Shown here piece by piece: positions 1 to 7,690 of a stretch of DNA of 64,000 bases (position 1 is its first letter; each line of letters opens with the position of its first letter). A program made the position numbers and the translations under genes. The stretch comes from Pseudogulbenkiania subflava DSM 22618 (GTDB lineage: Bacteria > Pseudomonadota > Gammaproteobacteria > Burkholderiales > Chromobacteriaceae): positions 1 through 64,000 of the forward strand of contig NZ_FXAG01000007.1 in NCBI RefSeq assembly GCF_900177275.1, given 5' to 3'. The notes beneath the pieces were generated by a model. That model was not told the DNA's origin and did not search any database. It saw nothing but the letters and a program-made list of their open reading frames with translations.

Positions 1-969
1 CGCGCCGGCACCTCGGCGGTCTACCGTCACGAAATGCCCGGCGGCCAGGTCACCAACCTGCGCGAGCAGGCGCGTTCGCTCGGCATCGAGGCGCGCTGGC
101 CGGAGGTGGCGGAAGCCTACGCCCAGGTCAACTTGCTGTTCGGCGACATCGTCAAGGTGACGCCGACCTCCAAGGTGGTCGGCGACATGGCGCTGTTCAT
201 GGTGTCGAACGGCCTCACCCCGGCCGACGTACTCGACCCGGCGCGCGAGATCGACTTCCCCGAGTCGGTGGTGTCCCTGTTCAAGGGCGAACTGGGCACC
301 CCGGCGCACGGCTTCCCGGCCGAGTTGCAGCGCAAGGTGCTGAAGGGCCAGGCACCGCTGGCCGGCCGCCCCGGCGAAACGATGGCGCCGGTCGACCTCG
401 CCGCCGAGCAGGCCAAGGTCGAGCAGCAGACTGGCCGCCCGCTCAGCCAGCCGGAACTGGCTTCGTACCTGATGTACCCCAAGGTGTTCCGCGACTTCGC
501 CGAGCACCAGGCGCGCTACGGCGACGTCTCCGCCGTGCCGAGCACCGCGTTCTTCTACGGCCTGCGCGAGGGCGAGGAAGTCAGCATCGAACTGGAGCGC
601 GGCAAGACCCTGGTGATCCAGCTGCTCGGCCGCGCCGACACCGGCGACGGCCACACCAAGCTGTTCTTCGAGCTCAACGGCCAGCCGCGCCTGATCAAGG
701 TGGCGCAGGACGGCGTGCAGGCGGCGCACAGCCACCCGCAGGCCGACCCGGACAACCCGCACCACGTCGGCGCGCCGATGCCGGGCATGGTGAGCACGGT
801 GGCGGTCAAGCCGGGCCAGGCGGTGGCCAAGGGCGACACGCTGCTGACGCTGGAGGCGATGAAGATGGAAGTGGCGGTGAAGGCCGAACGGGACGGGGTG
901 ATCCGCGAGGTGCTGGCTATTCCGGGGCAACGACTGCGGAACACGGACCTCCTTCTCTTGCTCGCTTAA
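1..969 (+). CDS. pyc: Pyruvate carboxylase, C-terminal part (cut by window start)
   Basis: Biotin-dependent carboxylation of pyruvate to oxaloacetate (anaplerosis, cytoplasm). The reading frame is open from base 1, so only the last 322 residues are present. The first residues include YRHEMPGGQ, a carboxyltransferase-domain signature, followed by FGDIVKVTPTSKVVGDMALF. The last ~70 residues are a biotin carboxyl carrier domain with the biotinylation motif EAMKMEV, whose Lys carries the biotin. The carboxyltransferase and BCCP domains are in one chain. This fits full-length pyruvate carboxylase; oxaloacetate decarboxylase alpha or a PycB subunit cannot be excluded without the N-terminus. Stop is TAA at 967. 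Confidence 0.88.
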   Translation, partial: RAGTSAVYRHEMPGGQVTNLREQARSLGIEARWPEVAEAYAQVNLLFGDIVKVTPTSKVVGDMALFMVSNGLTPADVLDPAREIDFPESVVSLFKGELGTPAHGFPAELQRKVLKGQAPLAGRPGETMAPVDLAAEQAKVEQQTGRPLSQPELASYLMYPKVFRDFAEHQARYGDVSAVPSTAFFYGLREGEEVSIELERGKTLVIQLLGRADTGDGHTKLFFELNGQPRLIKVAQDGVQAAHSHPQADPDNPHHVGAPMPGMVSTVAVKPGQAVAKGDTLLTLEAMKMEVAVKAERDGVIREVLAIPGQRLRNTDLLLLLA

Positions 970-1089
970 CTCAAATTGTACGGGTTGCTGTGTTTTTCGC
1001 TGGATAACCATAGTCCGAGGAGGAGCCTGGTTTCCGTGGGTAACGTCGTGCACGCACAAGCTGACCAGGTCGCAGCCCCACCGATGGCC

Positions 1090-1407
1090 GCGAGCGCGCC
1101 GGCGGGCGGCCCCAGCCGCAACGTCTGCGTGTTCGCTGACGCCGAAGTGGATCGCAGCCCCACCGGCTCCGGCGTCACCACCCGCATGGCGCTGCGTCAC
1201 GCGTGCGGCCTGGTGGACAGTGGCGAAGCCTGTGTGTTCGAGAGCATTACCGGTGCGCGCTTCGGCGCCAGTGTGAACGGTCCGGCCGTGCTGTCTGGCC
1301 ACCACGCGGTGACCGTGCGTGTCAGCGGGCGCGCCCATTACAGCGGCCGCGCCCGCTGGTTACTGGAGCCGGGTGACGAGATCGGGCGCGGCTTCCTGTT
1401 GCGTTGA
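1090..1407 (+). pseudogene. Proline racemase / trans-3-hydroxyproline dehydratase family, C-terminal remnant
   Basis: The frame encodes the last ~105 residues of this family: NVCVFADAEVDRSPTGSGVT, then GEACVFESITGARF and a C-terminal GRARWLLEPGDEIGRGFLLR. The second active-site position carries Thr (DRSPTGSG) instead of Cys. In the family this marks trans-3-hydroxy-L-proline dehydratase rather than racemase or epimerase. Members are normally about 310-350 residues. The first two thirds, including the first catalytic Cys, are missing, and the ~40 codons in front are not recognisable. This looks like a deletion relic abutting pyc, probably not functional. Confidence 0.7.
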
Positions 1408-1514
1408 TGGCACGGGCGTGATGCGCCGCACGGGCCGCACGGGAGGGCGTCGCGAATGCCGAGGCGCCTGGTGCGGGTGCCGGGGCCGATCGATTTCCTC
1501 TGCGTAGTTTTGCG

Positions 1515-1538
1515 CCAGCCTCCGGGCTGGTTTTTTTT
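1515..1538 (+). terminator. Intrinsic terminator
   Basis: CCAGCC / TCCG tetraloop / GGCTGG followed by eight T. It lies about 110 bp after the racemase remnant and upstream of the thioesterase promoter. Confidence 0.85.
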
Positions 1539-1585
1539 GCGGTGGCGCCGAACCGGGCAGAGAGGGGCGGCGCTATGCGCGGGGT

Positions 1586-1614
1586 ATGACGAGGCCCGGC
1601 GATGCGGTTATGAT
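1586..1614 (+). promoter_or_regulatory. Candidate sigma-70 promoter of the thioesterase gene
   Basis: The -35-like ATGACG (4 of 6 matches) lies 17 bp upstream of a -10-like TATGAT at 1609-1614. The expected start near 1621 falls at the edge of the palindrome at 1624-1637. Confidence 0.45.
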
Positions 1615-1623
1615 GACGTGTCA

Positions 1624-1637
1624 TTACGTTAACGTAA
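1624..1637. promoter_or_regulatory. Perfect 14-bp palindrome, candidate operator
   Basis: TTACGTTAACGTAA is a perfect inverted repeat immediately downstream of the -10 box and 9 bp before the thioesterase ATG. From memory it resembles operators of MerR-family acyl-CoA catabolism regulators (LiuR type). That assignment is inference; the regulator is not in the window. Confidence 0.5.
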
Positions 1638-1646
1638 GGTGCGCAT

Positions 1647-2072
1647 ATGGAAAACCGCTTCCCGGTGATCGACCGCCGGACCATTGCCATGCGCTGGGGC
1701 GATATGGACGCCGTCGGCCATCTCAACAACACCAATTACTTCCGCTACCTGGAGCAGATTCGCATCGAGTGGCTGGATGAACTGGGGCACGGCATCAACC
1801 CTGATGGCATCGGCCCGGTGCTGGCCAGTACTTCCTGCGTGTACCGCAAGGAGCTGGTCTACCCGGCCACGGTGGTGGTGACCATCGAGCTGGAGAAGCT
1901 CGGCAACTCCAGTCTCAAGCTGCGCCATCGCTTCTTCCGCGACGATGATGACGAGACGGTGTATGCCGAGGCCGAGGCGGCGCTGGTGTGGGTGGATTAC
2001 CGCAGCGGACAGACGGTGCGCATCCCGGAACCGATCCGCGCCGCGATCAGTGGCGAGGGTGTGGCGACCTGA
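1647..2072 (+). CDS. Acyl-CoA thioesterase, hotdog fold (YbgC/4-hydroxybenzoyl-CoA thioesterase family)
   Basis: 141 residues, the usual size of a single hotdog domain. The N-terminus has the family pattern RWGDMDAVGHLNNTNYFRYLEQ. The Asp in GDMDAVGHLNN is the catalytic residue in YbgC-like thioesterases. Expected reaction is hydrolysis of an acyl-CoA to CoA and free acid in the cytoplasm; the acyl substrate cannot be told from sequence. The ATG follows AAGGTG at 1636-1641, which overlaps the end of the 14-bp palindrome, so a bound repressor could block transcription start directly. Monocistronic: mnmC comes in from the opposite strand. Confidence 0.85.
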   Translation: MENRFPVIDRRTIAMRWGDMDAVGHLNNTNYFRYLEQIRIEWLDELGHGINPDGIGPVLASTSCVYRKELVYPATVVVTIELEKLGNSSLKLRHRFFRDDDDETVYAEAEAALVWVDYRSGQTVRIPEPIRAAISGEGVAT

Positions 2073-2164
2073 GCCAAGCGGCGGATCGGCCGTTGCCTCG
2101 TCCAGAGGCGCGCGGGAGGCGGCGGCCGCGCACGGCGTAGCGAGCGGCCGGGCGGGCCGGGGGC

Positions 2165-4144
2165 TCAGGCCTTGAGCTTCTGCCGGATCAGACCGCGCAA
2201 CAGGAAGCGGCTGGGGTGGATGGCGTCGAGCAGCGGCTTGGGCAGCGGTGAGGGCTCGCCCTCCAGGTAAGCAGCGAGGATTTCACCTGAGAGCGGCGCG
2301 GTGATCATGCCGCGCGAGCCGTGCGCCGTGTTGACATACAGTCCCTCCACCCACGGCGCCGGGCTGTCGAGCCGGCGCGTGGCATCCTGCCCCAGCGCCC
2401 GGTAGCGTTCGAGGAAGGCGGCACGGTCGACCACCGGGCCAATGATGGGCAGGTAGTCCGGGCTGGTGCAGCGGAACGCGGCACGCCCTCCCAGGGGCTG
2501 CTCGGCCAGGCCATCGCCGCCCAAGGCCCGGTACAGCGACGGGCTCAGGCCGGAGAGCATGGCGAGGTTCTCGCGGTGCTCGTCCGGCTGGACGCTGAGA
2601 TCGTCGGTGTTGAACTTGAAGGTGGCGCCGAAGCAGTGGCTGTCGTGGCGTGCCGGCGAGATGTAGCCCTCGCCGCACAGCACGGTCTTGAGCCTGCGGC
2701 TCTCCGCCGTGGCCGGCGCCACCGTGACCTGGCCGCGGATACGCTTGAGCGGCAGGTGTTGGGTGAGATCGAAGGCGGCCGCTTCGGCGCCGCCGGCGAT
2801 CACCACCACCGCGCCGATGGCGAGCGGGCCATCCTGCCCGTAGGCCGTCCACAGCCGCTCGACCGGGTTCCAGTCCAGCTCGGTGACCTGCGCGCCGAGC
2901 ACCTGGCGGATGTTGGGGTGGCTGGCCAGACGGGCGATCAGCTGTGCCGGATTGAGCCAGCCCGCCTGCGGAAAGAACAGGCCGCCGCTGGGCAGGTCGA
3001 GCCCGGCCAGCTCGCTGGCTTCACGCTGGCCGAGCGTGCGCAGGAAGCCGTCCGGCCAGCCGGCCGCGGCCAGTTCGGCCTGCTTTTGCGGGCTGTCGCC
3101 CTCGTGCGGCAGCTGCAGCACGCCGCAGGCCTGCCAGGTGGTTTCGCCCTGCGGCAGTTCCGTGTGCAGGGTACGCAGGCTATAGCCGTAGCCCGCCAGC
3201 ACCAGCCGCGTCAGCGGCGGAAAGTGTGGCGACAGCTTGGTGTACAGCACGCCTTGGGGATTGCCGGAGGCTTCCTGCGCCAGTTGTCCGTGGCGTTCCA
3301 GCAGGGTGACCTGCCAGCCGCGGCGCGCCAGGCTGGCGGCGCTCGCGGCGCCGGCGATGCCGCCGCCGATGACGATGGCGCTGCGTTCCGACGGTGGAAT
3401 GGCCGGCCGGGCGAACCATGGTGCCTGCCAGCCGCGTTCCGGCGCGTTCTCCAGGTGGCCGCGGCACATCTCGCGCTTATGGCCGTAGCCCGGCACTTTT
3501 TCCACGACGAAACCGGCGGCGATCAGGCCGCGACGCACCGCGCCCGCGCTGGTGAAGGTGGCGAAGGTGGCGCCGGGGGCTGACAGCCGGGCCATCTGCT
3601 CGAACAGCGCCGGTTGCCACATCTCGGGGTTCTTGGCCGGGGCGAAGCCGTCGAGGCACCAGGCGTCGATGCGGGCGTCCAGCTCGGGCAGGGTGTCGAG
3701 CGCGTCGCCGACCAGCAGGGTCAGCGTCAGCCGCCCGCCGCGCAGCACGAAGCGATGCCAGCCTGGCGTCAGGATGTCGTACTGGGCCAGCAACTCGCCG
3801 GAATACGACGCCAGCTCGGGCCACAGCGCCAGCGCCTGCTGCAGGTCGGCGGGCGCCAGCGGGAATTTTTCGGTGCTGACAAAGTGCAGCCGCGCCGTGG
3901 CCGGAGCGTGCTGCTCGAAGCATTGCCAGGCGCACAGGAAGTTGAGGCCGGTGCCGAAACCCGTCTCGCCGATGCAGAACTGACCGTGCTCGGACAGGGC
4001 GGCGAAGCGCTCGGCCAGCGCGTTGTGCTGCAAAAAGACGTGGCGCGTCTCCTCCAGCCCCGAGGCGCGGGAGAAGTAGACGTCGCCGAAAGCGCGGGAA
4101 AAGGGCTGGCCGTCGTGCCAGTCGAGTTGGGCGTGGTGCGTCAT
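2165..4144 (-). CDS. mnmC: Bifunctional tRNA wobble-uridine modification enzyme MnmC
   Basis: Completes mnm5(s2)U34 in tRNA. The C-terminal FAD-dependent oxidase removes carboxymethyl from cmnm5U, then the N-terminal methyltransferase adds a methyl group from SAM. 659 residues from the chosen ATG at 4144 (E. coli enzyme about 668). The N-terminal domain shows GETGFGTGLNFL (SAM loop) and WCLDGFAPAKNPEMW. The oxidase domain begins near residue 255 with the dinucleotide motif IVIGGGIAGAASA. A longer reading from TTG at 4156 is possible, but GAAGAA sits properly before the ATG. It lies 49 bp downstream of mnmH on the same strand, so the two probably form one operon acting on the same nucleotide. 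Confidence 0.93.
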   Translation of the reverse strand: MTHHAQLDWHDGQPFSRAFGDVYFSRASGLEETRHVFLQHNALAERFAALSEHGQFCIGETGFGTGLNFLCAWQCFEQHAPATARLHFVSTEKFPLAPADLQQALALWPELASYSGELLAQYDILTPGWHRFVLRGGRLTLTLLVGDALDTLPELDARIDAWCLDGFAPAKNPEMWQPALFEQMARLSAPGATFATFTSAGAVRRGLIAAGFVVEKVPGYGHKREMCRGHLENAPERGWQAPWFARPAIPPSERSAIVIGGGIAGAASAASLARRGWQVTLLERHGQLAQEASGNPQGVLYTKLSPHFPPLTRLVLAGYGYSLRTLHTELPQGETTWQACGVLQLPHEGDSPQKQAELAAAGWPDGFLRTLGQREASELAGLDLPSGGLFFPQAGWLNPAQLIARLASHPNIRQVLGAQVTELDWNPVERLWTAYGQDGPLAIGAVVVIAGGAEAAAFDLTQHLPLKRIRGQVTVAPATAESRRLKTVLCGEGYISPARHDSHCFGATFKFNTDDLSVQPDEHRENLAMLSGLSPSLYRALGGDGLAEQPLGGRAAFRCTSPDYLPIIGPVVDRAAFLERYRALGQDATRRLDSPAPWVEGLYVNTAHGSRGMITAPLSGEILAAYLEGEPSPLPKPLLDAIHPSRFLLRGLIRQKLKA

Positions 4145-4193
4145 CCGGTTCTTCAAGTACGGGTCAGGCGTTCAAGGTTGGCCGAAGAGCGGC

Positions 4194-5234
4194 TCAGTGG
4201 GGCAGGGCACGGGCGGTCGTCGCCAGCACGGCCGGCGACAGGTTCGGCAGCCGGATGTCGAGCGCCTGGTCGAGGCGCTGGTAATGATTGCCCTGCGAGC
4301 GGTGGTAGAGCGGGTCGTAGTGCTGCTCCAGCAGTTCCTGGACCAGCTGGTCGAAGCGGCCCCCACGCACCAGCTCGGCCCAACTGTCCAGCTGGGCACG
4401 CGAGTGCACGTTCTTCAAGAAGTTCAGTTGCTCCAGCAGGCGCTCCGGTTCGGCGACGTAGAAGTCGTAATCTTCCAGCAGGAAGCGCACGCGCTCGGCG
4501 AGCGGCACCTCGAGGCGCAGGCACTCGCCCTGGTGCATCGCCTTGAACAGCGCATCGGGCAGGGCGATCTGGCCGATCTTCTTGCTCTCCGCCTCGATGT
4601 AGACCGGGCGTTCCGGGTCGAGCTGGCGCAACTGCAGCGCCAACTGGCTGTCGAAGCCTTTCTGCGAAGGCTGGGACTGGCGCGGCAGCAGGCCGAGCAC
4701 CGAGCCGCGATGGCGGGCCAGACTCTCCAGATCGAGCACTTGGTGGCCGGCCGCCTCCAGCGCCTCCAGCAGACGGCTCTTGCCCGAGCCGGTCGGGCCG
4801 CACAGCACGCGGAAGTTGAATGCTGCCGGGCGCTCGGCCAGTTCCTCCAGCACCTGGTGCCGGTAGGTCTTGTAGCCGCCCCCCAACTGGTGGGCGTTCC
4901 AGCCCACCTGGGCGAGCACGATGGCCATCGCCCCGGAACGTTGCCCGCCGCGCCAGCAGTAGATCAGCGGTTTCCACGACTTGGGGCGGTCGTGGAAGCG
5001 TTCCTCGATGTGGCGGGCGATGTTCTTCGCTACCAGCGCGGCGCCGACCTTGCGCGCGGCGAACGGCGATTCCTGCTTGTACAGCGTGCCGACGCGGATG
5101 CGCTCCTCGTCGTCCAGCACGGGGCAGTTGATGGCGCCGGGGATGTGGTCCTCGGCGAATTCCGCCGGGGTGCGCACGTCGATGATCTCGTCAAACCCGG
5201 TGAGCTGTGATACGTTCGCGACCTTGAAATACAT
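4194..5234 (-). CDS. mnmH: tRNA 2-selenouridine synthase MnmH (SelU)
   Basis: Replaces sulfur of 2-thiouridine at tRNA position 34 with selenium via geranylation, using selenophosphate. 346 residues. An N-terminal rhodanese domain starts with DEIIDVRTPAEFAEDHIPGA and carries the catalytic Cys in IYCWRGGQRSG. A P-loop follows near residue 150 (CGPTGSGKSRLLEAL). Start chosen at MYFKVANV (5234), where homology begins; an in-frame ATG at 5285 would overlap selD. The gene is head-to-head with selD with only 18 bp between the start codons, so the synthase and its selenium-donor enzyme are linked. mnmC follows on the same strand. Confidence 0.93.
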   Translation of the reverse strand: MYFKVANVSQLTGFDEIIDVRTPAEFAEDHIPGAINCPVLDDEERIRVGTLYKQESPFAARKVGAALVAKNIARHIEERFHDRPKSWKPLIYCWRGGQRSGAMAIVLAQVGWNAHQLGGGYKTYRHQVLEELAERPAAFNFRVLCGPTGSGKSRLLEALEAAGHQVLDLESLARHRGSVLGLLPRQSQPSQKGFDSQLALQLRQLDPERPVYIEAESKKIGQIALPDALFKAMHQGECLRLEVPLAERVRFLLEDYDFYVAEPERLLEQLNFLKNVHSRAQLDSWAELVRGGRFDQLVQELLEQHYDPLYHRSQGNHYQRLDQALDIRLPNLSPAVLATTARALPH

Positions 5235-5252
5235 GGTATGTGGTGAGAGCCG

Positions 5253-6293
5253 ATGGCTGAAATACGATTGACCCAATTGTCTCATGGCGGCGGCTGCGGC
5301 TGCAAAATTGCCCCGTCGGTGCTGGAATCCATCCTGTCCGGCGCCAAGGAAAAAATGCCGTTCCCCAACCTGCTGGTGGGCGCCGAAACCAGCGACGACG
5401 CGGCGGTGTACAAGCTCAACGACAGCCAGGCCATCGTCGCCACCACCGACTTCTTCATGCCTATCGTCGACGATGCGCGCGATTTCGGCCGCATCGCCGC
5501 CACCAACGCGCTGTCGGACATCTACGCCATGGGCGCCACGCCGATCATGGCGCTGGCCATCGTCGGCATGCCGGTGAACTCGCTGCCGCTCGAGACCATC
5601 CGCGACATCCTCGACGGTGGCGAATCGGTGTGCCGCGAGGCCGGCATTCCGCTCGCCGGCGGCCACTCCATCGACGCCCCGGAGCCGATCTACGGCCTGG
5701 TGGCGCTGGGTGTGGTGCACCCGGACCAGCTCAAGCGCAACTGCGACGCGCGCGACGGCGACGTGCTGATCCTCGGCAAGGGGCTAGGGGTGGGCGTGCT
5801 GGCGCAGGCGATGAAGAAGGGTGTGCTGGACGACGCCGGCTATGCCGCGCTGATCGGCTCCACCACCCAGCTCAATACCGTCGGCGCGGAGCTCGCGGCC
5901 TTGTCCGGGGTGCACGCGCTGACCGACGTCACCGGCTTCGGCCTCTTGGGCCATCTGCTTGAAATCTGCAAGGGCTCGGGTTTGACGGCCGAGGTCGAGA
6001 TGGCCACGGTGCCGGTGATCGCCGAGGCGCGTCCGCTGGCCGAACAGGGCTATGGTCCCGGTGCCATCGAGCGCAATTGGGCGAGTTTCGGCGCCCACGT
6101 CCGTTTCGCCGACGCGGTGCCGGAGTGGCAGCGGCGCCTGCTGGCGGACCCCCAGACCAGCGGCGGGCTGCTGGTGGCGGTGGCGCCGGAGCAGGCCGAC
6201 GCGGTGCTGGCCCGTTTCAAGGAGCGCGGCTTCGGTTACGCCGCGGTGATCGGTTCGCTGCGTCAGGGCGAGCCGCTGATCGACGTGCGCTGA
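5253..6293 (+). CDS. selD: Selenide, water dikinase (selenophosphate synthetase)
   Basis: ATP + selenide + water to selenophosphate, AMP and phosphate. 346 residues, typical length. The glycine-rich N-terminus has the catalytic Cys/Lys motif GGGCGCKI; the position that is Sec in some species is Cys here. DDAAVY and ATTDFF are ATP/metal-binding AIRS-like motifs, and DVTGFGLLGHL and DPQTSGGLL are further conserved blocks. No selA, selB or tRNA-Sec is visible, and the divergent neighbour is mnmH. In this window selenium therefore appears to be used for tRNA 2-selenouridine. Confidence 0.96.
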   Translation: MAEIRLTQLSHGGGCGCKIAPSVLESILSGAKEKMPFPNLLVGAETSDDAAVYKLNDSQAIVATTDFFMPIVDDARDFGRIAATNALSDIYAMGATPIMALAIVGMPVNSLPLETIRDILDGGESVCREAGIPLAGGHSIDAPEPIYGLVALGVVHPDQLKRNCDARDGDVLILGKGLGVGVLAQAMKKGVLDDAGYAALIGSTTQLNTVGAELAALSGVHALTDVTGFGLLGHLLEICKGSGLTAEVEMATVPVIAEARPLAEQGYGPGAIERNWASFGAHVRFADAVPEWQRRLLADPQTSGGLLVAVAPEQADAVLARFKERGFGYAAVIGSLRQGEPLIDVR

Positions 6294-6296
6294 GTC

Positions 6297-6824
6297 ATGG
6301 CCGAGCCACGCTCCTGCGGCAGCGCTGACGGCATCCGGGTTGTGCCGCCAGGGCGCGAGGCGCTGGATGCCTTGATTGCGCGCTTTCCGCTCCAGGTGTT
6401 CCGGGCGGCGGCGGTACTCTCCGGGACCGAGCTGCCGCTCTACGCCTCGCACGTGCCGGCGGGCTTCCCGTCGCCGGCCGACGACTACCTGGAAGCCTCG
6501 CTCAATCTCAACGATTACCTGATTCGCCACCCCGAATCGACCTTCTTCGTCAGGGTGTCCGGTGAATCGATGAGCGGCGCCGGCATCTTCGACGGCGACA
6601 TGCTGGTGGTCGACCGCCTGCTGCGGCCGCGTCACCGCGACGTGGTGATCGCGGTGGTGGCGGGCGAACTCACGGTGAAGCGGCTGGAGCTGCGTGCGGA
6701 TGGCCCCTGGCTGGTGCCGGAACATCCCGATTATCCGGCGCTGCGCGCCAACCTGGAGGCCGGTTTCGACGTGTGGGGCGTGGTCACGGCGGTGGTGCGT
6801 TCGCTACATAAACCAAAGGGCTGA
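6297..6824 (+). CDS. umuD: UmuD-like S24 peptidase, SOS mutagenesis subunit without adjacent umuC
   Basis: Self-cleaving LexA/UmuD-family protein; processed UmuD normally forms DNA polymerase V with UmuC. 175 residues, about 30 longer at the N-terminus than E. coli UmuD. The cleavage site is A55-G56 in HVPAGFPSPADDYLE. The catalytic pair is Ser91 (SGESM) and Lys128 (LTVKRL). The ATG lies 3 nt after the selD stop with no Shine-Dalgarno of its own, so translation is probably coupled to selD. No umuC follows: the next gene is on the other strand. No LexA box was recognised in front of it, which is unusual for an SOS gene. Confidence 0.85.
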   Translation: MAEPRSCGSADGIRVVPPGREALDALIARFPLQVFRAAAVLSGTELPLYASHVPAGFPSPADDYLEASLNLNDYLIRHPESTFFVRVSGESMSGAGIFDGDMLVVDRLLRPRHRDVVIAVVAGELTVKRLELRADGPWLVPEHPDYPALRANLEAGFDVWGVVTAVVRSLHKPKG

Positions 6825-6871
6825 CGTCGGCACTTTTGAAGTGCCCGGCCCGTCACATCACGGGGCCGCCG

Positions 6872-7423
6872 TCAGAAGGCTCCGCGCAGGCTGAATGTCG
6901 TAATCGTGGTCTTCCCCTTGTTTTGTCCGGCGCTGATGTTGGGTATCCAGCTCATGGCCATGGAGACATTCTTCGAATTCATCAGCACTTCCATCAGGTT
7001 CAGCCCCGGCAGATAGCCTACTTCCAGCTTGACTTCCTTGGAACCCAGCGAGAGCAGTGGCAGAGTCATCAATTCGCTTCCGGACGGGCCGTTAAGGTAG
7101 CCGGTCAGCAGGGTGACGCCGCCGGATATCGGCCCTCCAACCGGCCATTCCTTGCGCCAGCCCGCACCTGCAAAGTAGATCGTTTTATCGAGCGCACCAG
7201 GGTAACTGCTCACCCGGCTGATCCAGTTGCTCTCCCCCTCTTGGTCCGGGTAGGTCCATTCCAAACCCAGCCCCGGTGTCGAGGCTTTAAGCGTTCTGCA
7301 GTAGACCGGGCTCGCTTCACAGTAACCCGGGTTGGCCGTTCCATAGCTCAGTACCGAGAACTCTTCGGCGGCAGCAACACCGCTAGCAAGTAGGGCGAGC
7401 AGGGCAAGGTGGGGTGCGTTCAT
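6872..7423 (-). CDS. Exported protein, probable small outer-membrane beta-barrel
   Basis: 183 residues with a signal peptide (MNAPHLALLALLASGVAAA, cleavage about residue 19) and no later hydrophobic helix. The mature part has alternating Gly/aromatic strands, for example YFAGAGWRKEWPVGG, GGVTLLTGYL and PLLSLGSKEVKLEVGYLPGL, and ends in Phe as many beta-barrels do. The block around the last of these faintly recalls lipid A palmitoyltransferase PagP, but no catalytic motif is certain. An excellent AGGAGG lies upstream. The 5' flank (7424-7530) is strikingly AT-rich, as expected of a promoter or of acquired DNA. Function unknown. Confidence 0.6.
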   Translation of the reverse strand: MNAPHLALLALLASGVAAAEEFSVLSYGTANPGYCEASPVYCRTLKASTPGLGLEWTYPDQEGESNWISRVSSYPGALDKTIYFAGAGWRKEWPVGGPISGGVTLLTGYLNGPSGSELMTLPLLSLGSKEVKLEVGYLPGLNLMEVLMNSKNVSMAMSWIPNISAGQNKGKTTITTFSLRGAF

Positions 7424-7632
7424 TTGGGTCCTCCTCTTTTTTTAGTTATCTGAATTTGTTTAAGTTATTTCAATACACATTTCATTCTGATAATGGCAAA
7501 TGTATTAAATAAATTTATGCCGATAACGGTGGGAGAAGACGGTGATGCAAGGTGGGGGGGACGACGGGCTTCCTGGTGACTGGAAAATGCTGATGAGAAG
7601 CCGAAGCCATATCAAAGAGGTGGGCATGCGCT

Positions 7633-7661
7633 CTTGAAATCGCCAAAACCCCGCCCAAAAT
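7633..7661 (+). promoter_or_regulatory. Sigma-32 (heat-shock) promoter of clpB
   Basis: A perfect -35 CTTGAAA (7633-7639) is followed after 13 bp by GCCCAAAAT, a partial match to the sigma-32 -10 CCCCATnT. It sits 30-60 bp before the clpB start, as expected for this heat-shock gene. Confidence 0.65.
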
Positions 7662-7690
7662 AGGGATTAACAGCGATTCAGGAGTCCCTC

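Noticed and set aside
5285-5720. N-terminal extension of mnmH of about 160 codons on the minus strand
   Set aside because: It is antisense to the conserved selD coding region and has no homology; the family start is MYFKVANV at 5234.
6840-6871. Hairpin between umuD and the outer-membrane gene as a terminator
   Set aside because: GGCCCGT/ACGGGGCC is imperfect and has no T-run on either strand.
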